Numbered from the stretch's first letter, positions 45,240-57,712 are shown. The stretch is 64,000 bases of DNA from Hydrangea macrophylla (GCA_033977485.1 CM066983.1:66016010-66080009); one strand, 5' to 3'. A program made the numbers and translations. Notes: a model not told the origin generated them from the sequence alone.

Positions 45240-46310
45240 GTTTCTAGAGAGAGAGAGAGTTGGGACACCACATATGCTGCAACAAGCAAAAGCTGAAAAA
45301 GGGGCCTTTAGTCAACAAAAGGTGAAAAGGGGCTGCTGGAGCTCTGTTCAGCTCTCTCAGCTCTCTATCTCTCCCTCTCTCTCTAAAACACACACCCACA
45401 CCCGCACATGCACACACACACACACACACACTTTTTATCTCTCACACTAAAATGAAGACTAGCTACACAAAGCTCATCATCCTCCACCCTTCAATCCGCA
45501 GCAAGCAAACCGGTCCCTACCATAGACACTAAAATGATTTAATCTTGCCAATCCACAAAAACAAGCCAATGAATGTGTAGAGACCACAAAAACAAGCCAA
45601 TGAATCTGCATAGACAAAACCAGCGCCGATGATGAAGGCCTCACTGATCTAAAAGCTCTCTTCCCTCCATCTGTTGCTAACTCTCAACTTGGCCCAAATT
45701 TGGTAACGTGACTCATATATTATCGCATCTTCTCAACTTGGCCCAAATTTGGCCCACATCAACAATGTGGCTGGAGCATTCGAGCCTTCTTTGATGGTGA
45801 AATCTTTAATCTGATTTGACTCCTCCTCCAGTGAGTGCTTGCCTAGCACATATATGGGCATTAATCTGGGGGAAAAAAAAAGGACCCTCGGAGATTTGAG
45901 TCCATGAACTGTATCATTTTATTTTGGATTTTAAGTATAACTCAATTAGGTGAAGGTGAGTTTAGTATTAGAGCATGATTATTTTGTTTATTTATTTATT
46001 TAATTTTTTTTTTTTTTTTGAGAATTTGAACCAAATTTGAAATTGGTCTGGCTTTTTGGGCAAACATTGGAGATATGGCCTATGGAGACATTTCAATGCT
46101 TCAAAACCCAAATAAACATAAATACCAGAAATGGTCCACACACCACCGTGCGTCTTCTCTCTGTCGGACTCGGATTCGAGATCAGTGGTGGCTCTGGACC
46201 ACAGAAGTGGCGGTGGTGGAGAGGGTTCCGGCAACAGACTAGATGGTGGTGGTGATGGTGGTGGTGGCAGCGATGATGATGATGGAGTTGGTAGTGGCGA
46301 TGGTGTGGAG

Positions 46311-46359
<49 letters not shown>

Positions 46360-46420
46360 TGTCTCTCGTCTGTGTATTAAGGGCACTTTTGTCAATAAAA
46401 ATGAAAGAAAAAAATATTAA
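45240..46420. other. Gene-free stretch with low-complexity tracts
   Basis: Holds GA and CA microsatellites (45247-45261, 45405-45430), a T run at about 46003-46019, a GGTGGTGGTGAT-rich segment and a GA tract at 46316-46354. The apparent reading frames over 46090-46430 are made of these simple repeats. Confidence 0.5.
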
Positions 46421-46750
46421 TGACTTTTGCTAAGAAATTTTTAAAAGCTCTGGACCTAGTATCCAAAAAAAAAAAAAAGCTCTGGACCTTACAAGTTTAA
46501 TACAAACGGGCTGGAGTTTCTGAATGAAGTTGACAAATGTAGGGGCTTCAGCCCAATTTTCCCATTAATTAATAGGGTACTCTGAAAGTATAAAATGAAA
46601 TTTATAGGGTATACAAAAATAAATTTAAGTGTATGTGTAATTTAAAGACATGTGTACGTGAAATTAAATTTATAAATTACATTCATAGGTATGTGTGTGT
46701 GTAATACATGAATATAAAAAAAAATTTAATTTAAAGGGGGGTGTGTGTAT

Positions 46751-46779
46751 GGGGGGGGGGGGGGGGGGGGGGGGGGGGG
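46751..46779 (+). repeat. Poly-G tract (about 29 G)
   Basis: A single G run. The length may be affected by assembly error, as such tracts are hard to read. Confidence 0.8.
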
Positions 46780-46845
46780 AAGATGAAATTAAATTTTGCG
46801 TGTGTGTAATAAAATTAAATTTCTAAGGTATGTGTATAAAATTAA

Positions 46846-47341
46846 GGATTAATTATCTTTCACCCCATGTGGTTAGACCCGTTTTCACTTTACCTCCTGT
46901 ACTTCAAAAGTGGACATTTACCCTCCGGTGGTTTCAGATTAAAATGAAACTGTAAAAATTTCTCTAAAAACAGCTCCACACAGGTATTAATGTTAAAATT
47001 AGCCCCACGAAGGAGAGTTTAAGTGTCAAAATTAACTTCACATAGGCAGTTAATCCCAAAATTAGCCTCATAAAGGAGCTAGGTGCTAAAAATTAGCCCT
47101 GGATAGTTTGGTTAAATGGCAGCGTTATCGCCACATAGGGGTTTTGTTCCAAAATTAACCTCACAAAAGGGGATAAGTGTTAATATTTTTGGTTAATTTT
47201 AGAATTTGCATCAGTTTTGAGGGAAATTTTTACAGTTTCACTTTATTCCAAAGCTACTGGGGGTAAATGTCTACTTTTGAAGTACAAGGGGGGTAAAGTG
47301 AAATAGGCTTAACCACAGGGGGGGTAATATGTAGTTAACCC
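46846..47341. mobile_element. MULE-type MITE with perfect 9-bp target duplication
   Basis: Ends are GGATTAATTATCTTTCACCCC and, read inward from the right, GGGTTAACTACATATTACCCC (imperfect). The inverted arms of about 110 bp include CACTTTACCTCCTGTACTTC against GAAGTACAAGGGGGGTAAAG. The direct repeat TAAAATTAA flanks both ends exactly (46837-46845 and 47342-47350). The interior has repeated AAAATTAGCC/AAAATTAACC phrases. No gene. Confidence 0.82.
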
Positions 47342-47680
47342 TAAAATTAAATTGAAGAAATTTTTTGAGAAAAACAATACCAAAAACACAAACAAATGTT
47401 AGTGCTTTGATTGAGAAAACCATAAAAAGAAAAACAAAACCAAACAAAATAAATTAAACCAAACAAAGCATAGCTCAGTTCAGGCTGTGTTGTGCCTTGC
47501 TTGCGTTAGTGGTATATTTGGGAAAACCCAAAAAATAAAAACAAAACCAAAGAAAACACAAAACAAAACAAAACAAGTTAGTGACTTGTTTGGGAAGAAT
47601 GAAAAAACGCGCAAACCACAAAGCCGAAAAGCGGTTGTGCCAAACAAGGCACAACTTACAATTGTTGAGTTTTGGGTTTT

Positions 47681-47833
47681 TTGAACCAAATTGTAAATAT
47701 TTATAATCATTGGGTGAAAAGTTGATTGAAACATCATTTATAGATTAATTTAATTTTAAAGTTGAACCAAATTGTAAATATTTATAATTATTATTTAAAA
47801 AGTTGATTGAATCATCATTTCTAAATTAATTAA
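47681..47833 (+). repeat. Tandem duplication, period 81 bp
   Basis: TTGAACCAAATTGTAAATAT through AAAAGTTGATTGAA occurs at 47681 and again at 47762. Confidence 0.75.
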
Positions 47834-49363
47834 AATTTAAAAGTTGACCTAATAGTAATAAATGTTGTTTTGAGGGTGAAATGACTAACCTACCCTCACA
47901 AAATGACAAAAACTTAAAGTAATCATTAAAGAAAAATGGAACAAAAAAGGAAAATAAAGATAAAAGTGTCATTTCAAACAAATCCAAAATGCCCAAATTG
48001 GACATTTTCAATTGAGAATAAGCCTCTTTTATATAAAGTTGTTGATGTGGAAATAATAAATATAGGTTACAATGGTTTGTATAAGTAAACATGATATAAC
48101 AAGTAATCACAATTCTATCTTTGTCTATTTGTTTCCCTATTTTCAAGAGAAAACATTTCCATATAGGTAGAACTTTCCCATTTATTAGAGAGGTTATTAA
48201 TAATGACATATATTGTATATCCGTTGTAACCAATATTTGCTCGTAGAAAAGAGGGTAGTTTATACTATAGTCCATTTACTTCTATGTATCTAGAAGTAGG
48301 TCCATTTTGAAATTAAATTTATAAACTAGTCCCTCACCTATTTTGAGAACAAATATAATTATATGTGAAAATAGTATACATATATATACAAATATAATAT
48401 TGGGTTAGTTAGTATTTAGTCCATATGTAGTGCTCGTTATAATGATAAGTCCTAGTCATAACAAAACTTAAAATTAGGTCCCTCATCACATTTTGGACCA
48501 AACTACCCCTACAACTCCGATTCCCTTGCACAAACTGTCAAGAACTCAATTCAATTCAAATCAAACAAGACTTCAATTTTCTCGCCATTACTGGACGAGA
48601 TTTTAGGGGTTGAAATTCAAAATTCCAACTTTGTGATAAACCGACGGCATCTGCTCCTAGAATCCCTCCCATTGTATTCAAGATCAACACATTTTAAATC
48701 ATTCTCAACATTAGTGGCTTCTTTCACACAAATTTCCCACTCTATATCTTCCGCTGAACTTCCATTCAAGTGTATGAATAGCTTGAAAACATGAACTGTG
48801 ACTTCAAGAGAAGAAGACAACGTTCTGATCCAGGCATACAACTAACGATGGGGAAAAAAGGTACGATATTTGTGCTCTGCATCATATATACGATTTGAAG
48901 TCACAATCAATAGTTACTTTGCATATATATATATATATATATCTATATGTTGATGATCCAAGACAAAGATAAGAATATTAATCACATTAGGGTTTCGAGT
49001 AATCTGTTGTGGAGCAGACCCAATTTTGACACTGTTTTAAACTATTTTAGAACTATCATAAACATCACTTACACAAAGACGAAATAAATTAACAGAGGGT
49101 TTGTGATATTCCTAATTCTAAAAAAAATTGTTTACTCGATTTGTGATTTCTAGCATCACTGTGTACTAAATACTCAAATATCTCACCTTTATTATACACC
49201 AATTGACAATGATTTATAAATTTTAATTGACAATTTGCATAGTTATATTGTTCACCAACACCCCCTTTGTTCAATGATTTTGAATTATTGAAAATAGTGA
49301 GCCAATTCCACTACATAACCTAATCACAGCATTGATGTTTCGAAATATAAGTTGTAATCCAAA
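47834..49363. other. Gene-free stretch left of the MULE remnants
   Basis: No recognised domain. A minus frame at 48617-48841 is open but not assignable. The left terminus of the MULE should lie here or further left; no inverted repeat was found by eye. Confidence 0.4.
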
Positions 49364-51148
49364 TTGGTCTTTAGTTATTCAGTGAGAAAATTAGCACTAA
49401 ACACCAAACGGAATTTAACGCTATTTCATACTAACTATACGCTTTTGTATTCAGCAAAAGCTTCAAAGCCTGATTCAAAGAAAAGATGGAAACTACCACG
49501 AGGGAAAAAATTCGATGCACATTGCAGGGATTTGAGAGTGCTATTGATGAGTTATGACTATGCCCAGAACACATCAATGAAATGCAAAAGATCCCATTCT
49601 AGCATCTATACGAGGTGTTCATAACAAATAGAGTCCCATACTGAAGAAAGTATGACAGTGCAACACTGCAGATGATAGAACAATACAATCTTGAGAATAA
49701 GACATTCACTTTGGGCACAAGAAAGATGAGAATAAGAGCCGATGACGTGTCTCTAATATTCGGGATTATTAATGGTACTAAGGAAATTGACCTTACATAC
49801 TCTCAGAGGATATACTCTAGCTTCATAACAAGACGGTTTCCAGATGATCCAGAGATAAAAGTGTCAAAAATTAGCGCAGTGATCCATGAGGCAGCTTCTG
49901 GGGAGACAGAAGATGACATTAGAGACACGGTTCGTTAATTGTGCTTGTTATTGCGTACTAAATTATTGTTCGCCACAGGAGGAGACAGAGTGAAGTGGGG
50001 ATTCATTGTATACAAAAAGGACATTGAATCGATGCATGATTACAGTTGGTGTGAAGCTATAGTAAATGACTTGTTGACTTCGATAAGCAAAGCAAACATC
50101 GAAGCATCAAACATTACTAGGTGCACGACACTACTGCAGGTATATATGCATATTATTCTTAATAATAATAAAGTATTTTATATTATATTTAATCACCAAC
50201 TAAAATAATATAATGATGTGTTACAGATATGGCTATGCGAGCATTTGAAGCGTTTTGTAGACAAATACGAAAATGATGATAAACTAAGACGCTCAAAGCC
50301 AGACTATAGCAATATACCTCGTTTCATCAAATGGGACTTGGTAAAGCTACATAGGCAGCTACAAGTAAAAGAATTGGCAGAAGTGCAGGACTACGAGGTA
50401 CAAACCATTATCACAAACCAAAACAAAACCAAAAAAATAACAATATCCAACCCATTAAGAAAAATCACTGAAATATGCATTTAAAGATCTACAATGCTAA
50501 CAATTTGTTAACAACTAGGTTAGTCCAATGGATATAAGTAAGACGTTTTCTGAGACGGTGATATACCAACCGTACATAGAAAGACTACAGGACCCATCAA
50601 ATACTGTTCCACCATTCATGAATTTTCCACCAAATATGGCAAAGACTGCAATAAGGGTCGGTGAGGATAGCACAAATAGTGAATCAGATGAAAACATGAA
50701 TGACAACATTACTGCAGACAGTGAGGAAACAATATCAGAAAAGAGGGATGCATATGGTGGCAGTGAGAGTGAAAGTATGGAAGGAAAAGAAACAATCAAT
50801 ACACCAAGGTGGTGGCCAACCTCAGGCAATGGACAAAAAGAGATACATGATGTTTCTTCCACATATGTAATTGTTGATTCAAGATTAGACAAGAAATCAA
50901 ATACACCAAACAAGTCAAACAAGCTTGTGTGTGAGATCATAAATGTGGAATCACATACAAAAGAGAAAAAAGTTCCAAAAGATACTACCGCTACAACACA
51001 TGAGGAGCATCCTTAAACTCAGGAAATCCTTGCAGACAGGTGGAAGAAACACCTCTTCTATAGTCCAGGAAAGCTATCTGCAGATGATCAACGAGACTCA
51101 GAGGGAATAATTGAAAGTATGGCCAAGTGTGTCTCATTTGAAGAAGAA

Positions 51149-51448
51149 GGCATCAAGACACCCAAATCTAGCAATACTACTACAATAGGGATACTTGATG
51201 ACTCACCTCCTAGTGACGGGACATGCCATTCATTCTTTGAAGAACAACAAACGGATGACAACAATCCTACGACAATCATAAACTCGTTTGATGAAGAAGG
51301 CATCAAGACACCCAAATCTGGCAATACTACTACAATAGGGATACTTGATGACTCACCTCCTAGTGACGGGAGATGCCATTCATTCTTTGAAGAACAACAA
51401 ACGGATGACAGCAAGCCCAGGACAATCATAAAAAAACTGGTGCGTGAC
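51149..51448 (+). repeat. 150-bp coding tandem repeat in the Ulp1-type gene
   Basis: Two copies of a 50-codon unit (GIKTPKS-NTTTIGILDDSP...) start at 51149 and 51299. They stay in frame and differ by few substitutions. Confidence 0.9.
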
Positions 51449-52359
51449 AGTACCTCCTTTTTAGACATTGCTAGAAGTCTAGAAAAGGAGGTCATAAAAC
51501 TCAAGGAATAGTTAAAGCAGAAGGAGCAGGAATCTGTAAATGCATATGACTTAAATCTGGCTGCTAAGGATAAAGAAATCAATAATTTAAGGATTGAGTT
51601 GGAGAAAGAGCGGTCCCTGGTAAGAGAACTTCGGAAAACAATCGATGCTATCCAACAAAAGTTATTCGGTGTAATAATTCATTATACACCACATTATATA
51701 TTGTTAATATTGTTGAATCCTTTGATAACTAACTTGTCACACAATTTGACGTATATAATACATTTATGACCTACAAACCATTAAAGAATATCGTCTAAAC
51801 TTCACACAGTATTTAATTTTTTTAGAAGTTAGAGATGTACAAAGTCTTGATTCAATTTCTACAACAGTACGCTTATTGACTTCACCAACTAAAAAGATAA
51901 AATCTGTAAGCACATTATAATTTAGCACACTAAAACTCTGTATATAAATGTGTAATAAACTAGATTTATAATCCACTCTCATATCATTTGGTACAGGTTG
52001 AAAAACAATCAATGAGTCATGCTGACTCCCAAAAGCTCATGACTCCTCTAACAAGAAAGTGGAAGGCGACAAACTTAGAGGAAGTCACCGACGTACTAGC
52101 ACATTCATTAGGAACCTACAGATGAGGAGGAGGAAGGAAACACACAAATCACCATACCTTTACCCCGATTGGAGAAGGAAAAAGAAAGCAAAGACAGATC
52201 AAATAGTGGTTGATGTACAACAATCAAGTGACCAGACAGTGCGAAATACAAAATCTGGTAAAGTCGATGATCCAATAGATGTAGATGACATTGATTTTGA
52301 TAACTTCAAGGATTTCAAAGTATTAAAGTCATTATGGGAGAAGTCGGATGTCTACAAAC

Positions 52360-52880
52360 TAGGATTGTAAACGGATCGGATCGGCCAGATTCGGATCTTG
52401 ATCCGGCAAACATATTTTAGTCCAGATCCGATCCGACTATCCGACAGATCTGTGAGCTTTGTCCCGTATCTGGATTTGCTAAGATCCGGATATCCGGTCC
52501 GAATATCCGATCCGATCCGAATAGAAATCCTGCTTGTAAAAATGTAATATTACTAATTTTTCACAAATTTCATATAGCAAAACAAGTGTTATTTCCACAT
52601 TCTCACTAGTATCATCTGTCTACCGTTGGATTAAAAGAATCAAGGGGGGATTTGTCTAATATATATTATATAATATATATATAACACATACAATATCACA
52701 AATTCGGATCGGGTCTTAGACGGATCGGATCTATTAAATCCATATCCGGGCCGTTTTTATACAACTCTATTCGGATATGGATCCGGATCCGGATCTGGAT
52801 CTAAAAAAAGGCTCAGATCCGTCTAACTGAGCCAGATCCAGATCGAATCTGGGCCTAGACCCGATCTATTGACAGGCCTA
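52360..52880. mobile_element. hAT-like MITE inside an exon of the Ulp1-type gene
   Basis: Ends: TAGGATTGTAAACGGATCGG on the left; read inward from the right, TAGGCCTGTCAATAGATCGG. The 8-bp direct repeat CTACAAAC flanks it (52352-52359 and 52881-52888), as expected for hAT. The interior is rich in GGATC[CG]GATC motifs in both orientations. Removing the insert and one duplication leaves the host frame open, so it landed in coding sequence. Confidence 0.85.
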
Positions 52881-54142
52881 CTACAAACTCCTGCAAGAAG
52901 AGGACAAGATATTACTGAATGAAATCCTCGATGCAGATTCAACACTATGGTATTTCAATTAATATACCCATTGAACTATATACACAACTAATAATTTTAC
53001 AGTAGGTTACTAATACATGTATTGTTATCACAGCACTACAGTGTACACTAGAAAGGATGAGCTTGACAATGTAACACTTGCGGATATTTGTTCAGTGTTG
53101 CTACTGAAAGAAATTTCAAGTAATGTAAGTGCAAATAGTAATGAACTCCACTCGTAATACATTGGAAATTATACATTCTTTGCTTAAGAGATTTTAACAC
53201 CGTCATCTAGATGGTATTCTTCAATCAATCATTTGATGAAACAAATTTACTAATCTTTAATACTTTAAGGTGATAAACTGCTTCGCGGATTATCTAATGG
53301 AAAAGCAACTAACCGGACATTTGGATAAAGTAGGCAACCAAAAGAGCGACAAATCATTCATTTTCCATAGTTTGTGCTTGGTACGCCTTTAACACTCCCA
53401 ATGATATACTGTAAGTATATTCTAATACATACTAACTCTTTTTCTAACCTACAACCATGGGTCGAAGATGATGACAAAGAAGCGTTGAATAAGTCATCAA
53501 CCCACACATTGGAAATGCATTCGGTGAGTACAGGTACAAAATCTTCCCGCTGCTACATCAGAGCGATTCAAGGCGTGGACAACATTGGACACTTGGGGTG
53601 TTAGACACATTGGAGTCAAAATGGAGATACTTCAATTCTATGAGACCAAGAACTACTGGAATAAAAGACAAATACTTTCCAGGATTGATTAATTTGGTAA
53701 ACACTAAAAACATTTACCATTCTAGTTGTTTTAGAATAACATTAATGAAACTTGATATATATACACTATGTTTTACAGAGCAACTACATCACAAAACATG
53801 GAAATTCATAGGGGTTGGGACATCCTCGAGGGGAATCTGCAGCAAATCTTGAAAGAAAGGATATTTTGATTCAAAATATAATCAATTCACCCCAACAAGA
53901 CCCGGGAACTGTCGACTGTGGAGTTATCGTGTGCGACATAATGGCAAATATCACACTCCGCAGCAAACTTCATCCCACATGTAATGCAACAGCGACATGT
54001 GCTGGATTGGTACATATACTACTGAACACACCAGAACGTTCATGGACAAAGGATAGCTACAATGCACTTCAAGAAGCAAGAGATTTTCAGATGCTACAAG
54101 ATTAAAGAGGTCTTTACGATCCCAGCAGAAATAGTCGAACAT

Positions 54143-55011
54143 GAAACTATTATAAATATTTTTGCTAGTTTCTCTTTTGTGATCGATACTACATTTTGGT
54201 GAACAATTGTTAACTTAATGACTGGTTGGATGATATATATAAATTACAGTCGTCATCTCGTTCACAGCAAAAGCATCAAGAGTTTACAATATATGTTCAT
54301 ATAATTTTAATAATGTTTTTGCTATTTTATGTTTAGATGTTGTTACTTTTTTTAATAACAATGTGAAAATTTAATACTTGTTTTCTAATTTTTTGTCAAT
54401 ATGTAGAAACAAAAACTCAGCTTACATCAAACCATAATTGTGCAAAAGCCATGACATGTTTGATGGCGAAGTTTAATAACAAAATTTCTTAACTCAGTAC
54501 AAATGCTATCCAAGTATCATTCCTAGATCGTCTTAACTACTAGATATTGATAAACACTTTACCACATTAATTACCAGTTTAACACTTATGATAGTGAATA
54601 AACTTAATGTCCTACAGACTCAAACACTAAGAACTTCGTCACAGTAATGTACACATTAATAAACAAATTCTATTACCAACAGCGCATAATTGCACAAACA
54701 CCATATCAATTTATATGGTGAAAGCTTATTTGGCTAGTCAGTAATAATACTCAAACAGTGAGACATTCCAACAACATAAAAAAGTAAGAAAAACTTATTA
54801 AACAAAGAAATCTATAGCATATCATGACAATGTAAAAATAATCAACCAAATCACTCATTGTATTCCTCCAAAACCAAAGACACCAACTACAAACCATAGG
54901 TTTCATGAAAAACACTAAACATAAAAAAACATAATAACCACACTAGAAATTTAAACTACATAAATGTTAACGACAACTAAAAGTAAAAAAAAAAAAAAAA
55001 GCATAAGAAAT
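54143..55011. other. Spacer between the convergent MULE genes
   Basis: AT-rich, with no frame or repeat recognised. It should hold both polyadenylation regions. Confidence 0.4.
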
Positions 55012-55039
55012 TTATTGCATTACGCAACAATTATCAAAC

Positions 55040-56130
55040 TCAAGTACAAATAACTTCCCTACATGACTTCCGATTATGCCGACCTTTCTTCCCACATCTT
55101 CCATGTCTAATTGCACGCAAATATTCACCCCTAGAAGGAATCCTCTTCTTCTTAGGCCTGCCTGGTTGCTTCCTACTAATCGGTGGCAAAATTTCAACCA
55201 AATTTGAAGCAATCTCGCGCCTACCGAATGTAGAAATTGGGTGTATTGCCTCCGGAATAGATAATTCATAGTATCTCTTGAAAAAATACGGTTCAATAAA
55301 TTCAAGTAAGTCCTTGCCAGTTTCATTACTACTACAATTTAGAACTACAACAGCATGTGCGCAAGGAAACCTATCTTGCTGCCACTTACCACACGAACAA
55401 ATCCGCAGCCCAATATTCACAACCATTGATGGCTCACAATGAACTTCATACAAGTACTCACTTGCAGAACTAACTCTCCAAGTCCTCCCTTCGTCTAAAG
55501 CCAGTTGTTAACATTGATGCTTCTCCGGACATAAGATATCATTCCAACTTTTGCACTGATTCCTCATTTTCGTCATGTCCTTCATAGTTTTGATCTGTAT
55601 ACTATCTATCATGCTGGTTATAGGCATGTGACGTGCCTCATTAATCATTTTGTTCTAAGACTCAGCTAAACTAGAAGACATCTCCCCATTTGTCCTCTAA
55701 AGAACGCATTATACCAATTCTGTACGGAAATACCACTCAAAAAATCACACACCTTTTGGCCACCCTCCTTCACCAACAAATCCAACTTTTCAAAGTAACT
55801 ATCAAAGTCAGGCGCATATGCACACTCAGACATCAAATATACCATGCGACTACAAAACTTCAAGTTTAAACCTTTCAACTTGTCCATTAAATTATACTTC
55901 ATGTGGAACAAACAAAAACTGCGGAAGTGGTTTGGAAAAACAATGTTTATTCCTTCAATAATACCTGGGTGCCTATCAAAAATAAACATGATCTTCTGAG
56001 AAGAACCAATAATCAATAACAATGCTCTTAAAAACAAAGCCAGTTTTCCTTGTCCTTAGACCCGATCACCGCAAATGCAAGATTGAACACCTTTGTATAG
56101 AATGAATATTGTCAAGAATTATAAATAATG
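55040..56130 (-). pseudogene. MULE transposase, C-terminal half with SWIM zinc finger
   Basis: From 56130 downward: FNLAFAVIGSKDKENW, then (after a frameshift) SSQKIMFIFDRHPGIIEGI with the second catalytic Asp, FPNHFRSFCLFHMKYNL and the helical insert, then near 55600 NKMINEARHMPITSMID. The ORF 55040-55453 carries a SWIM zinc finger, CSCGKWQQDRFPCAHA (CxC...CxH), followed by KQPGRPKKKRIPSRGE, a typical basic tail. It would cut and join element ends. Frame breaks near 56040, 55665 and 55510 disable it. Confidence 0.85.
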
Positions 56131-56159
56131 AACAGCAACATTGCCAAGTAGAAAATATA

Positions 56160-56480
56160 AGTTGCACATTGTTTTACAAAATATCCTACCTCTTCTAACT
56201 AATATGGAAATTTCATACTGTTTGTCCAAATTACTCACCGTTTCAATCTAATATGTACTTGAGACAATTTTCTTTCAAATTTCTCACTGTTATGTCTAAA
56301 ATGCAAGTTTCACATAGTTTTTTTTTTGGTTTCAAATTTTGCACCGTTTCTATGTAGCATTCAATTTTCACACTATTTAATTTAAATTTCTCACTGTTTC
56401 AATCTAACGTGGAATTTACATTGTTTTACTTTATTAAAATTCCAGTCCACTGATAATACCTACAACTCAATTCAAGGAGG
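56160..56480. repeat. Degenerate tandem repeat next to the transposase
   Basis: About four diverged units of 50-60 bp with TCTCAC[TC]GTTTCAATCTAA and CAAATTT phrases. It may lie in an intron of the transposase. Confidence 0.4.
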
Positions 56481-57415
56481 AATAATATTTGACATTGTTT
56501 ACAACAAAACTACACAACACCATATTATTTACAACTTATCTTGATCAGCAGTTTTGCAAGACGCACCCAGTAATGCACCTCTATGTCTGTAGACACACCA
56601 ATTTTGACTGAACTATTAAACTTAGGGGGATTTACCTCTGGAGATCGATGATGAATACGTCTCATCAGAATCAAGACTCTTACAAGCAATCTGACTCTCT
56701 TTCTAGAAGAATCTCGGTTCAAAATCACCCTTTTCAGCCAAAAGACCAAAATTCTCATCTACCCGTCACTTTGTAGACCATGAGTTTTGAACACGTATAG
56801 GAACACGGCAATGTTCTCAGAGCATCTTCAAACTATTTTCAAAAGGAGAGGAATTCAGTATGAACCCCGAAAGAAAAAGTCAACAGTTGACCCAGTGAAA
56901 AGTCAACGGGTCAAAAGGGAGTCAATCGTAAAATTTTCGAATTTCAAGATGAAAAGTCCCGGTAATTATTCATTGGGTCTCCCTTATGCTAGAAATGATT
57001 TTTTAGAATTTTTAAATGAAAGAAATCATGGTGAAATTTAAAAGCTTTTAAGAAGAATTGTCCAAAAAATCGATATTTTGCCTTCGAAGGGAGAGTTGAC
57101 TTTTTTTCCTTAAGGATTTTGATTTTTTAGATATTTTTATTGAATCCAAATGGGGGATAATTCCTTAATTACATTTAATGTCTTAAATAATACATAAATT
57201 AAATGACATTTACTTAAATGACACATAAATTAAATGACATTTACTTAAATAATACATAAATTAATTGACACTTACTTAAATGATATGAAATGAAATTAAG
57301 GTGCTGAATTGCTGTGAATAGTGCTGAACGACATTAAACGACATGAAACGACATTTACTTAAATGACATGAAATGAAATTAAGGTGCTGAATTGCTATGA
57401 ATAGTGCTGAACTGC

Positions 57416-57525
57416 TGTGCAGTGGCACTCAGAGTGCCCGAACGGCAGTCAGTGAATGCCACTGCGGCACTTACTGAGTGTCGTTCGGCACTCAGCGAGT
57501 GCCGTTCGATCTTCATTGAGTGCCT
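57416..57525. repeat. Palindromic GTTCGGCACTC cluster in the solo LTR
   Basis: Repeats of GAGTG[CT]CGTTCGGCACTC, GCGAGTGCCGTTCG and GTGCCCGAACGGCAGTCAG in both orientations, GC-rich within AT-rich DNA. Confidence 0.6.
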
Positions 57526-57704
57526 GCCTGGGCTGGTTTGCATTTTTAAGCCAAAAATCATTTTTAATCTTTGATAAAATGAATGCACCAAACGATGCCA
57601 TTTTTTGTGTACATGTTTACTACTCCTAGGTCATGCAAACCATGCTCCAACCATCCCTAATTGACCTATCTACCCTTATCTTAGCCCCTAAGATAATGAA
57701 AGTC

Positions 57705-57712
57705 TATAAAAA
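57705..57712 (+). promoter_or_regulatory. LTR TATA box of the solo LTR
   Basis: AGTCTATAAAAACCC, followed about 30 bp later by the start of a GA-rich leader (GGGGTTAGAGACTTGAATC), fits a U3/R junction near 57735. Confidence 0.55.

Larger units (their letters stand above)
49364..54105 (+). pseudogene. Multi-exon Ulp1-type (C48 protease) transposon gene, degenerate
   Basis: Exons seen: up to 50139 (MIEQYNLENKTFTLGTRKMR, later VKWGFIVYKKDIESMHDY); 50227-50397 (IWLCEHLKRFV...NIPRFIKWDL); 50519-51672 (acidic linker, 50-residue tandem repeat, coiled coil); about 52010-52930 (KSPYLYPDWRRKKKAK); 53040-53130; 53273-53380; 53455-53700; 53780-54105. The first two introns are phase 0 with normal GT/AG ends. 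The protease part has His in RGQHWTLGVLD (53583), Asn instead of Asp in YFNSM (53634) and Gln/Cys in QDPGTVDCGV (Cys 53917). Stops at 49600, 49642, 49936, 51014 and 51509, plus frameshifts, kill it. It would be a SUMO-protease-like enzyme of unknown role in the MULE. Confidence 0.8.

Noticed and set aside
45240..45480. Possible microRNA precursor or gene leader
   Set aside because: GAGCTCTGTTCAGCTCTCTC-like bases do not match a mature miRNA I know, and no stable stem-loop was seen.
46093..46433. Open frames on both strands with Ser/Leu, His or Gly/Asp repeats
   Set aside because: They are produced by (GA)n and GGTGGTGAT-type simple repeats, and no domain or splice context supports them.
48617..48841. 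Minus-strand open frame with a faint resemblance to MULE N-terminal domains
   Set aside because: The resemblance is weak and the frame is on the wrong side and in the wrong order for the transposase at 55-61 kb.
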